Shown here: piece by piece, positions 33,408 to 42,075 of the stretch
Layout of the letters: each line of letters starts with the position of its first letter
Position numbering within the stretch: the stretch's first letter is position 1
NCBI GenBank assembly: GCA_048267245.1
Contig: JBLWXV010000001.1
Span: 1,736,001-1,800,000 of the forward strand
Reading direction: 5' to 3'
Origin: JBLWXV01 sp048267245
Lineage (GTDB): Bacteria > Bdellovibrionota > Bacteriovoracia > Bacteriovoracales > Bacteriovoracaceae
DNA: 64,000 bases
Program-made: the position numbers and the translations under genes
The notes under the pieces: model-generated
What the model saw: only the letters and a program-made list of their open reading frames with translations
Database searches by the model: none
Told to the model about the DNA's origin: nothing

Positions 33408-35823
33408 ATCCAGGTGTGATATAGACGCCGCGCTGTCTTAGCTGAGGCATCTGAGGCATTGGAAGCAATTGCGGCCCAGTAACACCTTTAAATGAAGGTA
33501 CTTCATCTTCAGCAGGACCAAAGCAAGCGGCCTCTGTTTCCTTATCGTCTTCAGCAACATCATCGCAATTGAGCATTGGTACTGTAAAAATTTGGGTCAC
33601 CTCAAATTTCTTACTCTCGCTAGATTTGTATTCCCATCTCACATCAACTACATAATCGGAATCTAGTAGGCGCTTATACTTCTTGGTAAATTTCTGATCA
33701 CCCGGTTTGCCATCAAAACTACACCCCTCTGGTACTCCAGCAGTCTTTTGACAGGTAACGGACATATTACCTTTCGTGAGGATTTCTTGAACTTCGGGAG
33801 TGTCCTCGATTGCACTGGCCTCTAGTTTCATTTCCCAAACTGGGCGCAACTTGGTTTCCTCAACTAGGTTTGCGGCCAAGTTGACCTTGCCTATGGCCTC
33901 TCTTGTTTGATCATCGCTAAGTGTTCCATTGTCGCTATCATCGGCAGGGTCGTCATCGCCATCTTCGTTAGCTGGTAGGCCAGGCTGTTCAGGCCCATCA
34001 AGGGCAGGGTCCGTAACCGCGGGCGGAGTTTCTGGGTCAGGGCGATCTTCCATTGCAGCGACCACTCTTCCAGTAGTCGTTGCAGTTCTAACGACTTTAG
34101 GTTGATTCGATCTTAGGAAGTCTCTAAATCTTCCCCATCCTCGGCGAACCATATTAAAGAGTCCACCCTCTGGGGCCGTTTTAGCCGCGCCCTCAAGAGC
34201 ATCGTCAGCAGCAGTAAGTGAGGGAGTATCACCCGCATCTACGCGAGGAGGAACATCATCAGCTTGACTCACTAGTGGGCGCTCCGGTGTTACTCGAGGA
34301 GGAGTTTCATCTACACTAGACGCCGTAATTCTTGGAGTGGTGTCTGGGATATCATCTGCTACCGTTCCAGCTTGGACTACATCATCGGTGGTGCCTGGAG
34401 TGATATCCTTTGAACCAGGTCTTGGGCCCGGGTCACTGTCGTGGAGAATTTCACCGCGTCTTTGAACCCCAGCTTCACTGTATTCGACTTGTGGTCTCTC
34501 AGGAGTGAGGCGTTTTGGGCTTTGATCAGTAATTCGAGGAGTCTCTTCAATAACAATTGTATTTAGTTCAGGTTCTTCTAATCTGCTCACAATATCAGTG
34601 GTGACTTCAGGAGCCTCGTCGGCAGCAGTTAAGGCCTGGAGGACTTCATCTTTATTAGAAGGTGTCACATCTTTTGAGCCTGGTCTTGGACCCAGGTCAC
34701 TGTCGTGGAGAATCTCTCCACGTTTAGGCACACCGTCGGCCGTATACTCAACTTGAGGGCGCTCAGGTGTGAGGCGTTTAGGGCTTTGATCGGCAATGGA
34801 AGAGACGTCCTCAATGCTAATTTCTTTTATCGGAGTCACTCTATCAGAAACGGCGCCTCTAACAGCGACGTCCTTGGAAGAGTCGACGATCACTGCAGGG
34901 GGGAGGCGCTCTCCCTCAACGCTTGAGAGTAGTCTCTGGGCGCGCGCTCTCATGGAGGCGTCCATCGGAATATCTTTTAGTAGTGCTTCAGCGTTAGGGG
35001 CCGAGCCCTTTAGAGCACTGGCCCTGCCATCATAGGCGGCAAGGAGTTGATTGAGTCTAGCGGGTGCAGCTTGAGTTCTATTTCGCTCAACCATCATGGC
35101 TAGGGCAAATTCATCTTTTGTGAGAGTTTGTCCGGCCGCCACTTTCTTATCAAGAGCGGCTAAAATATCATTTTGATAATTCCAATCACTCCCTAATTCC
35201 TTAAAGGCTTTCGTGTAATCCTCGGGTGACTTTCCTGGCCCCACAGATTTCATAAAATCTTCAAGTGCCTTGCCAGAAGAATCGGCAAAGCTCACAACTT
35301 GTCGGTCGCCAGTTCTAGCGGCTCCTTTCCAATAAGCAAAGTTATCGATGGCCTCTAGAGGAATTTCGACGGTGTAGGAGAGTTCATCGGCCGAGCCATT
35401 GAGCTTGGCCACTAATTTTCCATCGACAATTTTTGGGTCGACGATTTGTGCACTTCGATTGGCCTTTAACATCGGCACTAAATCTTCGGCCTTGGCATTT
35501 AAGCGCAGGTCAAAGACGGCCTTCTGATCGGCCGCACCCTCAACAATCTCGCTGATGAGCTTTGCTCGCTCACCATTGCTTGCGGCTTGGTAGCCTGGCT
35601 TGGTATATCGCTGCGATCGTGCATTAAAGGTGGGGCTATTGGCGCGGTAGGCGCGCTCGTAGGCAGAAATTTGTAGATCTTTCTTTGAGAGAATATCGTC
35701 GAGGTAGGAAGCCACGTCCATACACTCTCTTGCCTGAGCAAGAGGGCTTAAGAAGAGCAGAGCAGTCACTATAAGTAGTGCGGCTGTGCGCTTGGGCCTA
35801 GGTTGACGATAACTACACTTCAA
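33400..35823 (-). CDS. Exported repeat-containing protein (807 aa)
   Basis: Unrecognised. Signal peptide (TAALLIVTALLFLSPLAQA). Residues ~35-340 are helical (ADELSYTVEIPLEAIDNFAYWKG; RLNQLLAAYDGRASALKG). Residues ~345-520 contain two tandem copies of an 88-residue unit with the core QSPKRLTPERPQVEY and GEILHDSD.GPRPGSKD, plus a decayed third (TPERPLVSQADDVPP). A Pro/Asp-rich region then leads to a C-terminal domain with four or five cysteines (SVTCQKTAGVPEGCSFDG; MLNCDDVAED; EAACFG). A proline-rich stalk holding a disulfide-bonded head is a reasonable picture. Next upstream gene is 200 bases away; ~196 bases between (35824-36019) hold only A/T-rich sequence and an imperfect hairpin. Confidence 0.6.
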   Translation of the reverse strand: MKCSYRQPRPKRTAALLIVTALLFLSPLAQARECMDVASYLDDILSKKDLQISAYERAYRANSPTFNARSQRYTKPGYQAASNGERAKLISEIVEGAADQKAVFDLRLNAKAEDLVPMLKANRSAQIVDPKIVDGKLVAKLNGSADELSYTVEIPLEAIDNFAYWKGAARTGDRQVVSFADSSGKALEDFMKSVGPGKSPEDYTKAFKELGSDWNYQNDILAALDKKVAAGQTLTKDEFALAMMVERNRTQAAPARLNQLLAAYDGRASALKGSAPNAEALLKDIPMDASMRARAQRLLSSVEGERLPPAVIVDSSKDVAVRGAVSDRVTPIKEISIEDVSSIADQSPKRLTPERPQVEYTADGVPKRGEILHDSDLGPRPGSKDVTPSNKDEVLQALTAADEAPEVTTDIVSRLEEPELNTIVIEETPRITDQSPKRLTPERPQVEYSEAGVQRRGEILHDSDPGPRPGSKDITPGTTDDVVQAGTVADDIPDTTPRITASSVDETPPRVTPERPLVSQADDVPPRVDAGDTPSLTAADDALEGAAKTAPEGGLFNMVRRGWGRFRDFLRSNQPKVVRTATTTGRVVAAMEDRPDPETPPAVTDPALDGPEQPGLPANEDGDDDPADDSDNGTLSDDQTREAIGKVNLAANLVEETKLRPVWEMKLEASAIEDTPEVQEILTKGNMSVTCQKTAGVPEGCSFDGKPGDQKFTKKYKRLLDSDYVVDVRWEYKSSESKKFEVTQIFTVPMLNCDDVAEDDKETEAACFGPAEDEVPSFKGVTGPQLLPMPQMPQLRQRGVYITPGFN
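34264..34791 (-). repeat. Two tandem 264-bp (88-aa) coding repeats
   Basis: The block GATCAAAGCCC...CGCCTCAC recurs exactly 264 bases apart (34788-34791 and 34524-34527 mark the same GATC). Both copies encode QSPKRLTPERPQVEY followed by RGEILHDSD and GPRPGSKD. The DNA copies have diverged in third codon positions, so the duplication is not recent or is under coding selection. Confidence 0.8.
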
Positions 35824-36019
35824 TTACGTTCTCCGTCTCTTGAGAGTCTACAACTCCCTATCGACAAACTGGGGATAAAAGTTGAGTGATAAACTTGGTA
35901 AATCCTCTAAGTCATTGTAATCGAGAAGTGAATTGAGGCCTAAATCTTTAGGTAAATAGGCGCAATAAATGAAATATTAGAGTGTTAGCAGCTAGAGCGA
36001 GTGCCAACTTAAGTGGCCC

Positions 36020-37663
36020 CTAGCTCTCTAGACGCACGTGGGGATGGATGACATCGAGTAGGTCTAATCTAATGACGGCCGTCTTGCTCAGTGTGGCCGC
36101 CAAGAGAGTGGGGGGAATTTTTTCTTCAAATTTTGCTATTTGAAGTAGTCCTGGGTGAGTGAGTTCACTGTGGCGAGAGGAGCTGCCTTGAGTGAGGCGC
36201 TCTAGGCGAATAATAAAGAGAATACAGAGATCATTGAGATAGCTTGGAAGTTGATTTCTCATCGCCATCAACTCACTTAAGATCATGTGGCGCTCTTTTG
36301 TGTGGGTGGTATCGAGAAAGAGAGCGACCTGAAAGAAGAACTCACAAATAAATTTAATCTCTAGCCCATGAAAACAGCCAATGGCCATTTGAAGATGGTG
36401 ATAGAAGCCATGCTTATCAAGGCGGTCGTAGCAGACCTGTGCATCGATAATATGGCGGTAGCCGCGCTCATTTAGACTAGGCCCTTTTAACTTTCCTTTT
36501 ACGCTAAGGACTGGTCGAGCGCGTGAGTCAGCGAGCTTGGCCTCGATGAGGGCGTATTGATTGCGATTAATTTTTGGCGCAATTCCAGAAGCTGCTGTCA
36601 GGGTAGATTTCTTACCATTCATTACCACCGCATGAAGGCTAGATGGGGTGAGGCAATCGAGTTCAAATTTTTTAGCACTCTCACCTTTTTGTAACTTTAG
36701 TGTCGTCATGATCTTTAAGAGATCGTGTTCAGTCGATTTCTCTGATTTAAATTTTTTAAATTTTCTTTGTGCACTACTGGCCCGCATTTCATTGTAAGAA
36801 TTGATTCCAAGTGGGCGGTAGAGATCACTCTGTTCGCGCGAGGTTTTGGCAAAATTGCAAAGATACTGCTTAGAATCTTTTAAATTAAATCTCTCTTCTG
36901 TGAACTTGTCTCCGGCAATATCAATTGATGTCGCTTCACCTGTGGGAAAGGTGAAAATTAAGTTCCAGGTAGTGATACTTTTTTTATCTTTGATGAGTCT
37001 CATCAGTGCCTTGTAACTAGCGGCGCGACTGATGAGGTCGCTGGCCAGGGAGAAGATAGATTCTCCTTCTGAATTAAAGCAAGGTGTAAATTTCTGATGA
37101 ATTGCCATCGTCACGCCCGCCTCATTGATCGCCGTGAGGGAGTGAAAGGGGAGACCACTTGAACTTAGAGAACAGACGGCGAGCTCTCCATCAAAGCGAG
37201 TATGTAGCACGCGCTCGAGTCGATCAAAGCTTCCCACAAGTGGAAAGTCGAGAATGCGGCCATGGAAGGGGGCTTCGTTTTCTTCACTCCAGGCGAGAAA
37301 ACTAGAGCAACCCAGGAGATTAATAGGAAGTCCAGGGAGCCACTTAGTTAGAGAGCTTGCGAGTTCAGGAAGAAAGTAGGCCAGTGCGACTTTTTCATGG
37401 CACACGCCCAGTCCTTCGGCGTAGGCCGCGAGCAGTTCCTGAGATTTATAAGCATTGCGGGTTTGCTTGAGGAGTGTTTGTCCTAGTGTTTTTAACAGGC
37501 GATTGAGCGCTGGACTCTTCGTTTGAACTAAATGCTCAAGCATTTCGAGATTGGGGTGGAAGTTCTTGCTCTCCGACAATCCCAGTTGGTAAAGGGCCTC
37601 ACTCTTTTTCCCGTTAAGAGTCATGAGTGGAATGTTTGATGAATGAACTAAGGGAGATGGCAT
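36020..37663 (-). CDS. C45/acyl-CoA:6-APA-type Ntn hydrolase
   Basis: 547 residues from the ATG at 37663. The core INLLGCSSFLAWSE with candidate nucleophile Cys119, followed by PFHGRILDFPLVGSFDRLERVL, matches the linear-amide C-N hydrolase group (C45/AAT; related to choloylglycine hydrolases), in which the precursor self-cleaves before the cysteine. LTAINEAGVTMAIHQK follows as in the family, and HAVVMNGKKSTLTAASG near residue 350 completes the domain. About 150 further residues are helical and unrecognised. No signal peptide. Substrate unknown (amides or acylated amino acids). The ATG shares bases with the divergent gene's ATG (CATG) and has no ribosome site; a TTG at 37699 is possible. Confidence 0.75.
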   Translation of the reverse strand: MPSPLVHSSNIPLMTLNGKKSEALYQLGLSESKNFHPNLEMLEHLVQTKSPALNRLLKTLGQTLLKQTRNAYKSQELLAAYAEGLGVCHEKVALAYFLPELASSLTKWLPGLPINLLGCSSFLAWSEENEAPFHGRILDFPLVGSFDRLERVLHTRFDGELAVCSLSSSGLPFHSLTAINEAGVTMAIHQKFTPCFNSEGESIFSLASDLISRAASYKALMRLIKDKKSITTWNLIFTFPTGEATSIDIAGDKFTEERFNLKDSKQYLCNFAKTSREQSDLYRPLGINSYNEMRASSAQRKFKKFKSEKSTEHDLLKIMTTLKLQKGESAKKFELDCLTPSSLHAVVMNGKKSTLTAASGIAPKINRNQYALIEAKLADSRARPVLSVKGKLKGPSLNERGYRHIIDAQVCYDRLDKHGFYHHLQMAIGCFHGLEIKFICEFFFQVALFLDTTHTKERHMILSELMAMRNQLPSYLNDLCILFIIRLERLTQGSSSRHSELTHPGLLQIAKFEEKIPPTLLAATLSKTAVIRLDLLDVIHPHVRLES

Positions 37664-37892
37664 GGATTCTATGATACAGGCGAGCTTAACTGGCAGCAAT
37701 CAAGAACTTGTCGTGGTCTGTTTAATTTTGGCCGTGGCCAGAGTTTATCTCGAACTTGTGCGCGCCCCTTTGGAAAAGCTTCCGCTCTCAGTAAAAATCA
37801 TGGGCGATCGCGCCCGTGGCTTTCACAAAATGGGGCTCTATCTTAGTCTTGGCTACATCGTTCTCTTTGCCCCTGGTCTTCTCTTTACCTAA
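37662..37892 (+). CDS. Small membrane protein (76 aa)
   Basis: Unrecognised. AGGGAG lies seven bases before the ATG, giving better support than most genes this size. Two hydrophobic segments (LVVVCLILAVARVYLEL and LGYIVLFAPGLLF) flank a basic loop (KIMGDRARGFHKM). Its start overlaps the divergent hydrolase start by two bases. Confidence 0.55.
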   Translation: MDSMIQASLTGSNQELVVVCLILAVARVYLELVRAPLEKLPLSVKIMGDRARGFHKMGLYLSLGYIVLFAPGLLFT

Positions 37893-37914
37893 CAAAGAAA
37901 ACTTACCCAAATGA

Positions 37915-39033
37915 TTAGTGCTCTTTCGAGTTCATGAGTTCGGGCGGGTTGCTGCTGGCATCAAAAGAGCGAATGAGCGATATTTTATCCTGCCAAAAAT
38001 CGGGAACTGTGACTTTGTCTTCTTGAAATTTCTTGCGGATATAAATAGTCAGTTTTGGTCTTCTAGCGGCCCCACCTTGCTTGTGGCGGGTAAACATATT
38101 GTGAAGATGATACATCTTATTGAGAAATTGCCCGTTCTGCTTGGCCGTAAGTTGAAAGAGATCGTGGTTTTTGAGCCTATTCCATAGTGCCCACGGATCA
38201 ATATCTTCACTAATAATCTTTGAGAGAGTGAGGTAGATCACTGGGTCTGATTCAAAATTGTCGCCCATCAAGACTAGTTCGTCTGGAATCCCAGTCATGG
38301 TGATAATATCTAAGAGATGCCCGAGTTTATAGAGGCCTTGAAGCTTCAAGTCCTTTGGCGTGAGATCTCCCTCCCAAAGTGAGAAGACCTTGCGGTAGTC
38401 CTTTAAGAAAATCCCTGCGGTGTAGATACCATTTTTGTAGAGCCAGTCCCTCATCGCGTCTTCATAGAAGTGCGGACTCGCCGAGAGAATGAAGGGATGA
38501 AAGCCATCTTCGATGTAACTCTTAAATATCTTCACACTTTCGTGCACGGTGGGAAAGAATTCCAGTGGGCGCGTAAGACTTGTTACCATCTCGCGCGTGC
38601 TTGAAAAGCGCGTGTCCACGAGCGTTTTATCAAAGTCGCAGACCACTAATTTCTTTTGTCCGCGAATTACGAGGGGGATGTAGGTTCCGAGATTTAACTC
38701 AAGACCCTTGCGCTTTTTAATCTCGTATACTTGAAGCACTTGGATGTCTTCAAGCTCCTTAGTGATGGGAATCTTAAAACTAAAATTTCCAAAGCTATCA
38801 CTGTCGTAAGTCTTTCTAAAGATCTCATGATGAGTTGAATCGAGAGCGACAATCTTTATCCCAAAGTCATCAGAGCGCAGTAGGCGAAACTCCTGAATGG
38901 GAAATCTCGCCACACTGAGATCGCGCTCAGCACCTGTGGTGGCGAGGTTTTCCTTCATCGTCACTGAAGCTTTAATGGCAAGGAACTCATCTGTCTTGAT
39001 GGCAAGAAAGTGTACCAGATGGGGTCTTTTCAT
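37915..39033 (-). CDS. App1-like HAD phosphatase (DUF2183 type)
   Basis: 372 residues. The N-terminal ~130 residues are a beta-rich region (FKIPITKELEDIQVLQVYEIKKRKGLELNLGTYIPLV). The HAD core follows: motif I VVCDFDKTLVDT (near residue 133), then LSASPHFYEDAMRDWL, KLQGLYKLGHLLDI and motif IV LMGDNFESDPVIYLTL. The SASP and GD..E.DP.IY blocks are like yeast App1 phosphatidate phosphatase and bacterial DUF2183 proteins. A phospholipid phosphatase role is likely but unproven. It lacks a signal peptide. It faces the 76-aa gene. Confidence 0.75.
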   Translation of the reverse strand: MKRPHLVHFLAIKTDEFLAIKASVTMKENLATTGAERDLSVARFPIQEFRLLRSDDFGIKIVALDSTHHEIFRKTYDSDSFGNFSFKIPITKELEDIQVLQVYEIKKRKGLELNLGTYIPLVIRGQKKLVVCDFDKTLVDTRFSSTREMVTSLTRPLEFFPTVHESVKIFKSYIEDGFHPFILSASPHFYEDAMRDWLYKNGIYTAGIFLKDYRKVFSLWEGDLTPKDLKLQGLYKLGHLLDIITMTGIPDELVLMGDNFESDPVIYLTLSKIISEDIDPWALWNRLKNHDLFQLTAKQNGQFLNKMYHLHNMFTRHKQGGAARRPKLTIYIRKKFQEDKVTVPDFWQDKISLIRSFDASSNPPELMNSKEH

Positions 39034-39110
39034 AGAGTCCTTGGGATTTGGTAGTGATGGTTTTATTGTATTTTACTGGGCGAACTGGTCAAGTGACTTG
39101 GCATTAGATT

Positions 39111-40283
39111 TTAAGCTTTCATGATTTTGTAACTTAAAAGTCCATCCTGGTAGTTCTGTGTGATTTGGCGCTGATCGACAATTTGGGCCACGTCAAAAAT
39201 CTTAGTGTGGTGTTCGGTGCGAACTGTTTTGTCTACCCGCCCGCCTTCGCCTTCGAGGCGCTCTTCAAAGCGGCGACCGGTGGTGAGCTTGAGCTTTCGA
39301 CCATCGGCAGCAAGGTTGACCAGATCTCGCTCATGCTCGGGCACTTCAATGGTGATAGTGTAACTCTTCTCATCTTCTGTGAGCATTGGATTTAATTGGG
39401 TCACACTATAAAAAGGATCAGCGGCTTGATCTTCGATGATAGTTCTCGCTCCAGCGGCACTTTCAAGTTCGGCCTTGAGTTCAGCTTCAAAGCGGCCCTT
39501 TAGATTGCTCATGACTCGGTCGTGATTGCTCACCAATGCCTCATACTTTTCTTTAAATGAGCGCTCTAGTTGAGTGAGGGCCTCTTGTTGCTCATCAATT
39601 TTAAATTGGCGCTCTTGTGCAAAGGACTGAGTGCGGCCTTCCTTTTCAATCAGAAATTTTCGCTCAAGATTGTCGACTGATTTTTGATGTTCAAATTCCT
39701 TTTGGCGCAGGACCTTTGAAAACTCAATGTCTTGATAACTTCCAAGCTTTCTAAATTCTTGGGCCTTATTTTGCGCTCGACTCTCGCCTAGCTTTGTCAC
39801 GGTGTCGACGCGCTCTTTATTCTGAAGAGTGAGCGCCTGGAGAGTATCTTCTGTTTCATTATTGAGGGCCTGAACAGACTGGGCGGTGCGTGCGTTGATG
39901 TCTCTCATCAAACTCTGACCCTTATCAAATTGCATTTGATAGCGATCACTTTGATTGTATTTGAGCTCTTCAATCTCTGCTAGCTTCTGACCGACGAGGT
40001 CTTGGCGCGACTTATCGAGCATCTCAGAAGTTTCTTTGATGACTTCGCGACCGCGCTCGAGTTTTTGCTCGCGCTCATTAATATTTTCTAGAATTTTTGC
40101 TTGAGATTGATCGTGTAGGTCGAGGATTTCTCTTTCATTCTGCAGGCGAATCTCGCCCACTTCTTCTTTATGCTTATTCTTGATCGCCTCAATTCGCGCG
40201 CGCTGAGCTTCTTGAACATCCTTCTCCTGGGAGAGGAGTCTTTGGTTATTGCTGCGAATAGAATCGATATTGGCGCTACTCAA
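39111..40283 (-). CDS. Long coiled coil with C-terminal Hsp20-like domain
   Basis: 390 residues starting at TTG 40283, preferred because GAGGAAA lies about seven bases upstream and the frame above it overlaps the real preceding gene. Residues ~10-300 are almost entirely charged helix with heptad character (Glu/Gln/Lys/Arg). Residues ~303-390 resemble the alpha-crystallin fold: SYTITIEVPEHERDLVNLAADGRKLKLTTGRRFEE, a disordered insert, then FDVAQIVDQRQITQNYQDGLLSYKIMK, parallel to the 'LP..VD...I.A.y.dGvL.i..PK' end of Hsp20. Small heat-shock proteins hold unfolded clients; the coiled coil is not usual for them. It is the last of three coupled minus-strand genes. Confidence 0.6.
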   Translation of the reverse strand: MSSANIDSIRSNNQRLLSQEKDVQEAQRARIEAIKNKHKEEVGEIRLQNEREILDLHDQSQAKILENINEREQKLERGREVIKETSEMLDKSRQDLVGQKLAEIEELKYNQSDRYQMQFDKGQSLMRDINARTAQSVQALNNETEDTLQALTLQNKERVDTVTKLGESRAQNKAQEFRKLGSYQDIEFSKVLRQKEFEHQKSVDNLERKFLIEKEGRTQSFAQERQFKIDEQQEALTQLERSFKEKYEALVSNHDRVMSNLKGRFEAELKAELESAAGARTIIEDQAADPFYSVTQLNPMLTEDEKSYTITIEVPEHERDLVNLAADGRKLKLTTGRRFEERLEGEGGRVDKTVRTEHHTKIFDVAQIVDQRQITQNYQDGLLSYKIMKA

Positions 40284-40593
40284 CGCTACTTTCCTCAATT
40301 TCTTTCTGGGCGCGCTCGGCAGGAGACTCGCATAGTGCCTTGCCCGCACCCGTATATCCTTTGCACATCCACGTGCGCAGAAGATCAACTTTAATGCTAG
40401 TGTCGCCGCCGTGGTAGGCCACGTAGCTGACAGGATCGAGGGTTGAAGTCACGACATAGCCCTGTTCAGCGTGAGGGGCCTTCAGTTTTGACTTCACTAC
40501 ATATTGATAGACGCGATACTCGGCCTTTGCCGCCATAGAGACTAGGGCAATGATTGAGAATACAAAAGCCTTTGCTAGCGTCGTCTTTTTCAA
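40276..40593 (-). CDS. Exported protein (105 aa) before the coiled-coil gene
   Basis: Signal peptide AFVFSIIALVSMAAKA, then a beta-rich mature part with two cysteines (WMCKGYTGAGKALCES) that could form a disulfide, and an acidic Glu-rich end. No family recognised. Its start overlaps the upstream gene by four bases (ATGA) and its end overlaps the coiled-coil/Hsp20 start by eight, so all three are translationally coupled. Confidence 0.6.
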   Translation of the reverse strand: MKKTTLAKAFVFSIIALVSMAAKAEYRVYQYVVKSKLKAPHAEQGYVVTSTLDPVSYVAYHGGDTSIKVDLLRTWMCKGYTGAGKALCESPAERAQKEIEESSVE

Positions 40594-40997
40594 TGGATCT
40601 CCGGTCTCTTATCGAGAATTTTGGTCTCTACCATTTTTAAGAACGCTCGCATCACTAAACCGCGCTCGCGATCAGTTAGTCCCATGAGGACAACTTTCTG
40701 GCGCTCAATGGTGCGATGTTCTTTTATACGCTCAAGCAGACGCTTGGCCTTGTAGCCTTCGCGCTCTGATAGAGAGAGGTTCATTGTGCTAAGTTCGCCA
40801 ATCCACTCATCAAAAAAGAGCGGGTAGTGACCATTGGTTCCCATTTCGATAAGGGATTTAAGACTTTTTTCTGAGCGGTGATTGGCCAGTGACAAATGAT
40901 ACCTCCTGTATGTTTGTCTTAAATTAAGTGTACCTTTAGCGGCCCAGTGGGCGCAGTAGGGTAAAGTTTTCAGCTCTTCTGCGCTCCTTGACGGCAT
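40590..40997 (-). CDS. Hypothetical protein (135 aa), first of operon
   Basis: Unrecognised; cytoplasmic, basic and helical (SLKSLIEMGTNGHYPLFFDEWIGELS; EGYKAKRLLERIKEHRTIERQKVVLMGLTDRERGLVMRAFLKM). The final helices have spacing similar to helical regulators, but there is no helix-turn-helix signature. It starts at ATG, 130 bases from the divergent barrel gene, and is coupled to the following exported protein. Confidence 0.5.
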   Translation of the reverse strand: MPSRSAEELKTLPYCAHWAAKGTLNLRQTYRRYHLSLANHRSEKSLKSLIEMGTNGHYPLFFDEWIGELSTMNLSLSEREGYKAKRLLERIKEHRTIERQKVVLMGLTDRERGLVMRAFLKMVETKILDKRPEIH

Positions 40998-41063
40998 CTC
41001 GGTGACTTATAACCGAGCTCTTTGTTCTGCTTTTGGCGGGGCTGGCATTTCCAGGGGAAAAAA

Positions 41064-41072
41064 TGTTATGAT
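41064..41072 (+). promoter_or_regulatory. Extended -10 promoter before the barrel gene
   Basis: TGTTATGAT (41064-41072) has the TG extension and five of six -10 bases. The leader to the ATG at 41129 is about 50 bases and contains AAAGGA as ribosome site. Confidence 0.4.
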
Positions 41073-41128
41073 TTTAATGGTGGCCCTAGGATTGGGCACG
41101 CTTAAGCGCACTTCAAAGGAATGATGAC

Positions 41129-42064
41129 ATGTACTTTAAACCTGCACTTTCTCAGCTCTTGGCCGCCCTGGCCCTGCTCGTTTCCCTTCAAGCCGAAGCC
41201 CTTGTTGACTACACCGAAAGTTCAACCACCACAGTGGCCCCCAAGCCCGCAGCTGCGGCCCCAAAATCAAGTGCGCCCAGTGTGAGTAGTAGCGCCACTA
41301 TTAAACAAAACAGTGCTCCGAGCTCAGGTATGTTTGAAGTGGCCCTTAGTTATGAGGCCGTGAGTGTAAAAGAGGGAGAGCGCCACGGAGATGCTGCGCT
41401 AGCGAGAATTGACACTCACTTTCAAACACCTTTTTCTGTTTTTGTGGACCTCTCATTTTGGAGACTCAACTCGGTATCAAATGGCGTTGACTCTATGGAG
41501 CGCGCTGATAATGGCAACCCTGTTGCCAAGCTTGGCTTTAATTGGCTCCAATTTGGCAAAGGTCACGACGCTGCCACAGTTGATATCTATGCTGGCTACT
41601 CTTTTAAAAGCTCTAACGGAGTGGGTTCAAGCCGTGATGATCAGATTGTAGGCATTGAAACTGCTAAGCGCTTCTATGATTTCGCTCTTGCTGTGGGCTT
41701 TGAGTATCAACTCTCAGGCACACCTAAAGATAGTTCGGAATTAGAGATTGGAAATATTCAAAAGATCCTCGCCTCAGTGGGCTGGATGGTTAGCCATGAT
41801 ATTCAATTTATCGTGGAAGGTGCGAACGTAAAGGTGAAAGAGGCAAGTGAAGCCGGTGAGGGGAAGCTCGCTCAATCATTTTCCTACTCTTACGTTGCCC
41901 CTGCCGCAAGACTTGGGATCTCACCCATCGTGAATCTTGAACTTGGCGCAATTTTTAGAACTCAAAAGCCCGAGGTGGAGCAAGACCTTGTAAGTGCCAG
42001 AATGTGGGGACACAAAGGCATTTATGGCAACAGCCTCTACGCTGCTTTAAGAGTTGATATCTAG
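41129..42064 (+). CDS. Outer-membrane beta-barrel-like protein
   Basis: 311 residues: signal peptide (LLAALALLVSLQAEA), a Ser/Pro/Ala/Thr/Lys-rich low-complexity linker to about residue 65, then alternating amphipathic strands to the end (FEVALSYEAVSV, PFSVFVDLSFWRLNS, VDIYAGYSFKSSNGVG, FALAVGFEYQLSG, FSYSYVAPAARLGIS, YAALRVDI). It does not end in Phe, but in Ile, which some barrels allow. About ten strands, so a small barrel. Specific function unknown. The following gene starts only about 11 bases after its stop. Confidence 0.65.
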   Translation: MYFKPALSQLLAALALLVSLQAEALVDYTESSTTTVAPKPAAAAPKSSAPSVSSSATIKQNSAPSSGMFEVALSYEAVSVKEGERHGDAALARIDTHFQTPFSVFVDLSFWRLNSVSNGVDSMERADNGNPVAKLGFNWLQFGKGHDAATVDIYAGYSFKSSNGVGSSRDDQIVGIETAKRFYDFALAVGFEYQLSGTPKDSSELEIGNIQKILASVGWMVSHDIQFIVEGANVKVKEASEAGEGKLAQSFSYSYVAPAARLGISPIVNLELGAIFRTQKPEVEQDLVSARMWGHKGIYGNSLYAALRVDI

Positions 42065-42075
42065 TAGGTGCTCGT

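Noticed and set aside
34264..34791. CRISPR array
   Set aside because: The repeats are 264-bp coding units in frame with diverged third positions, without regular short spacers.
35824..36019. Origin or DnaA-box cluster in the 200-base gap
   Set aside because: Only one loose match to a DnaA box (GGGGATAAA); no cluster, and no replication genes are near.
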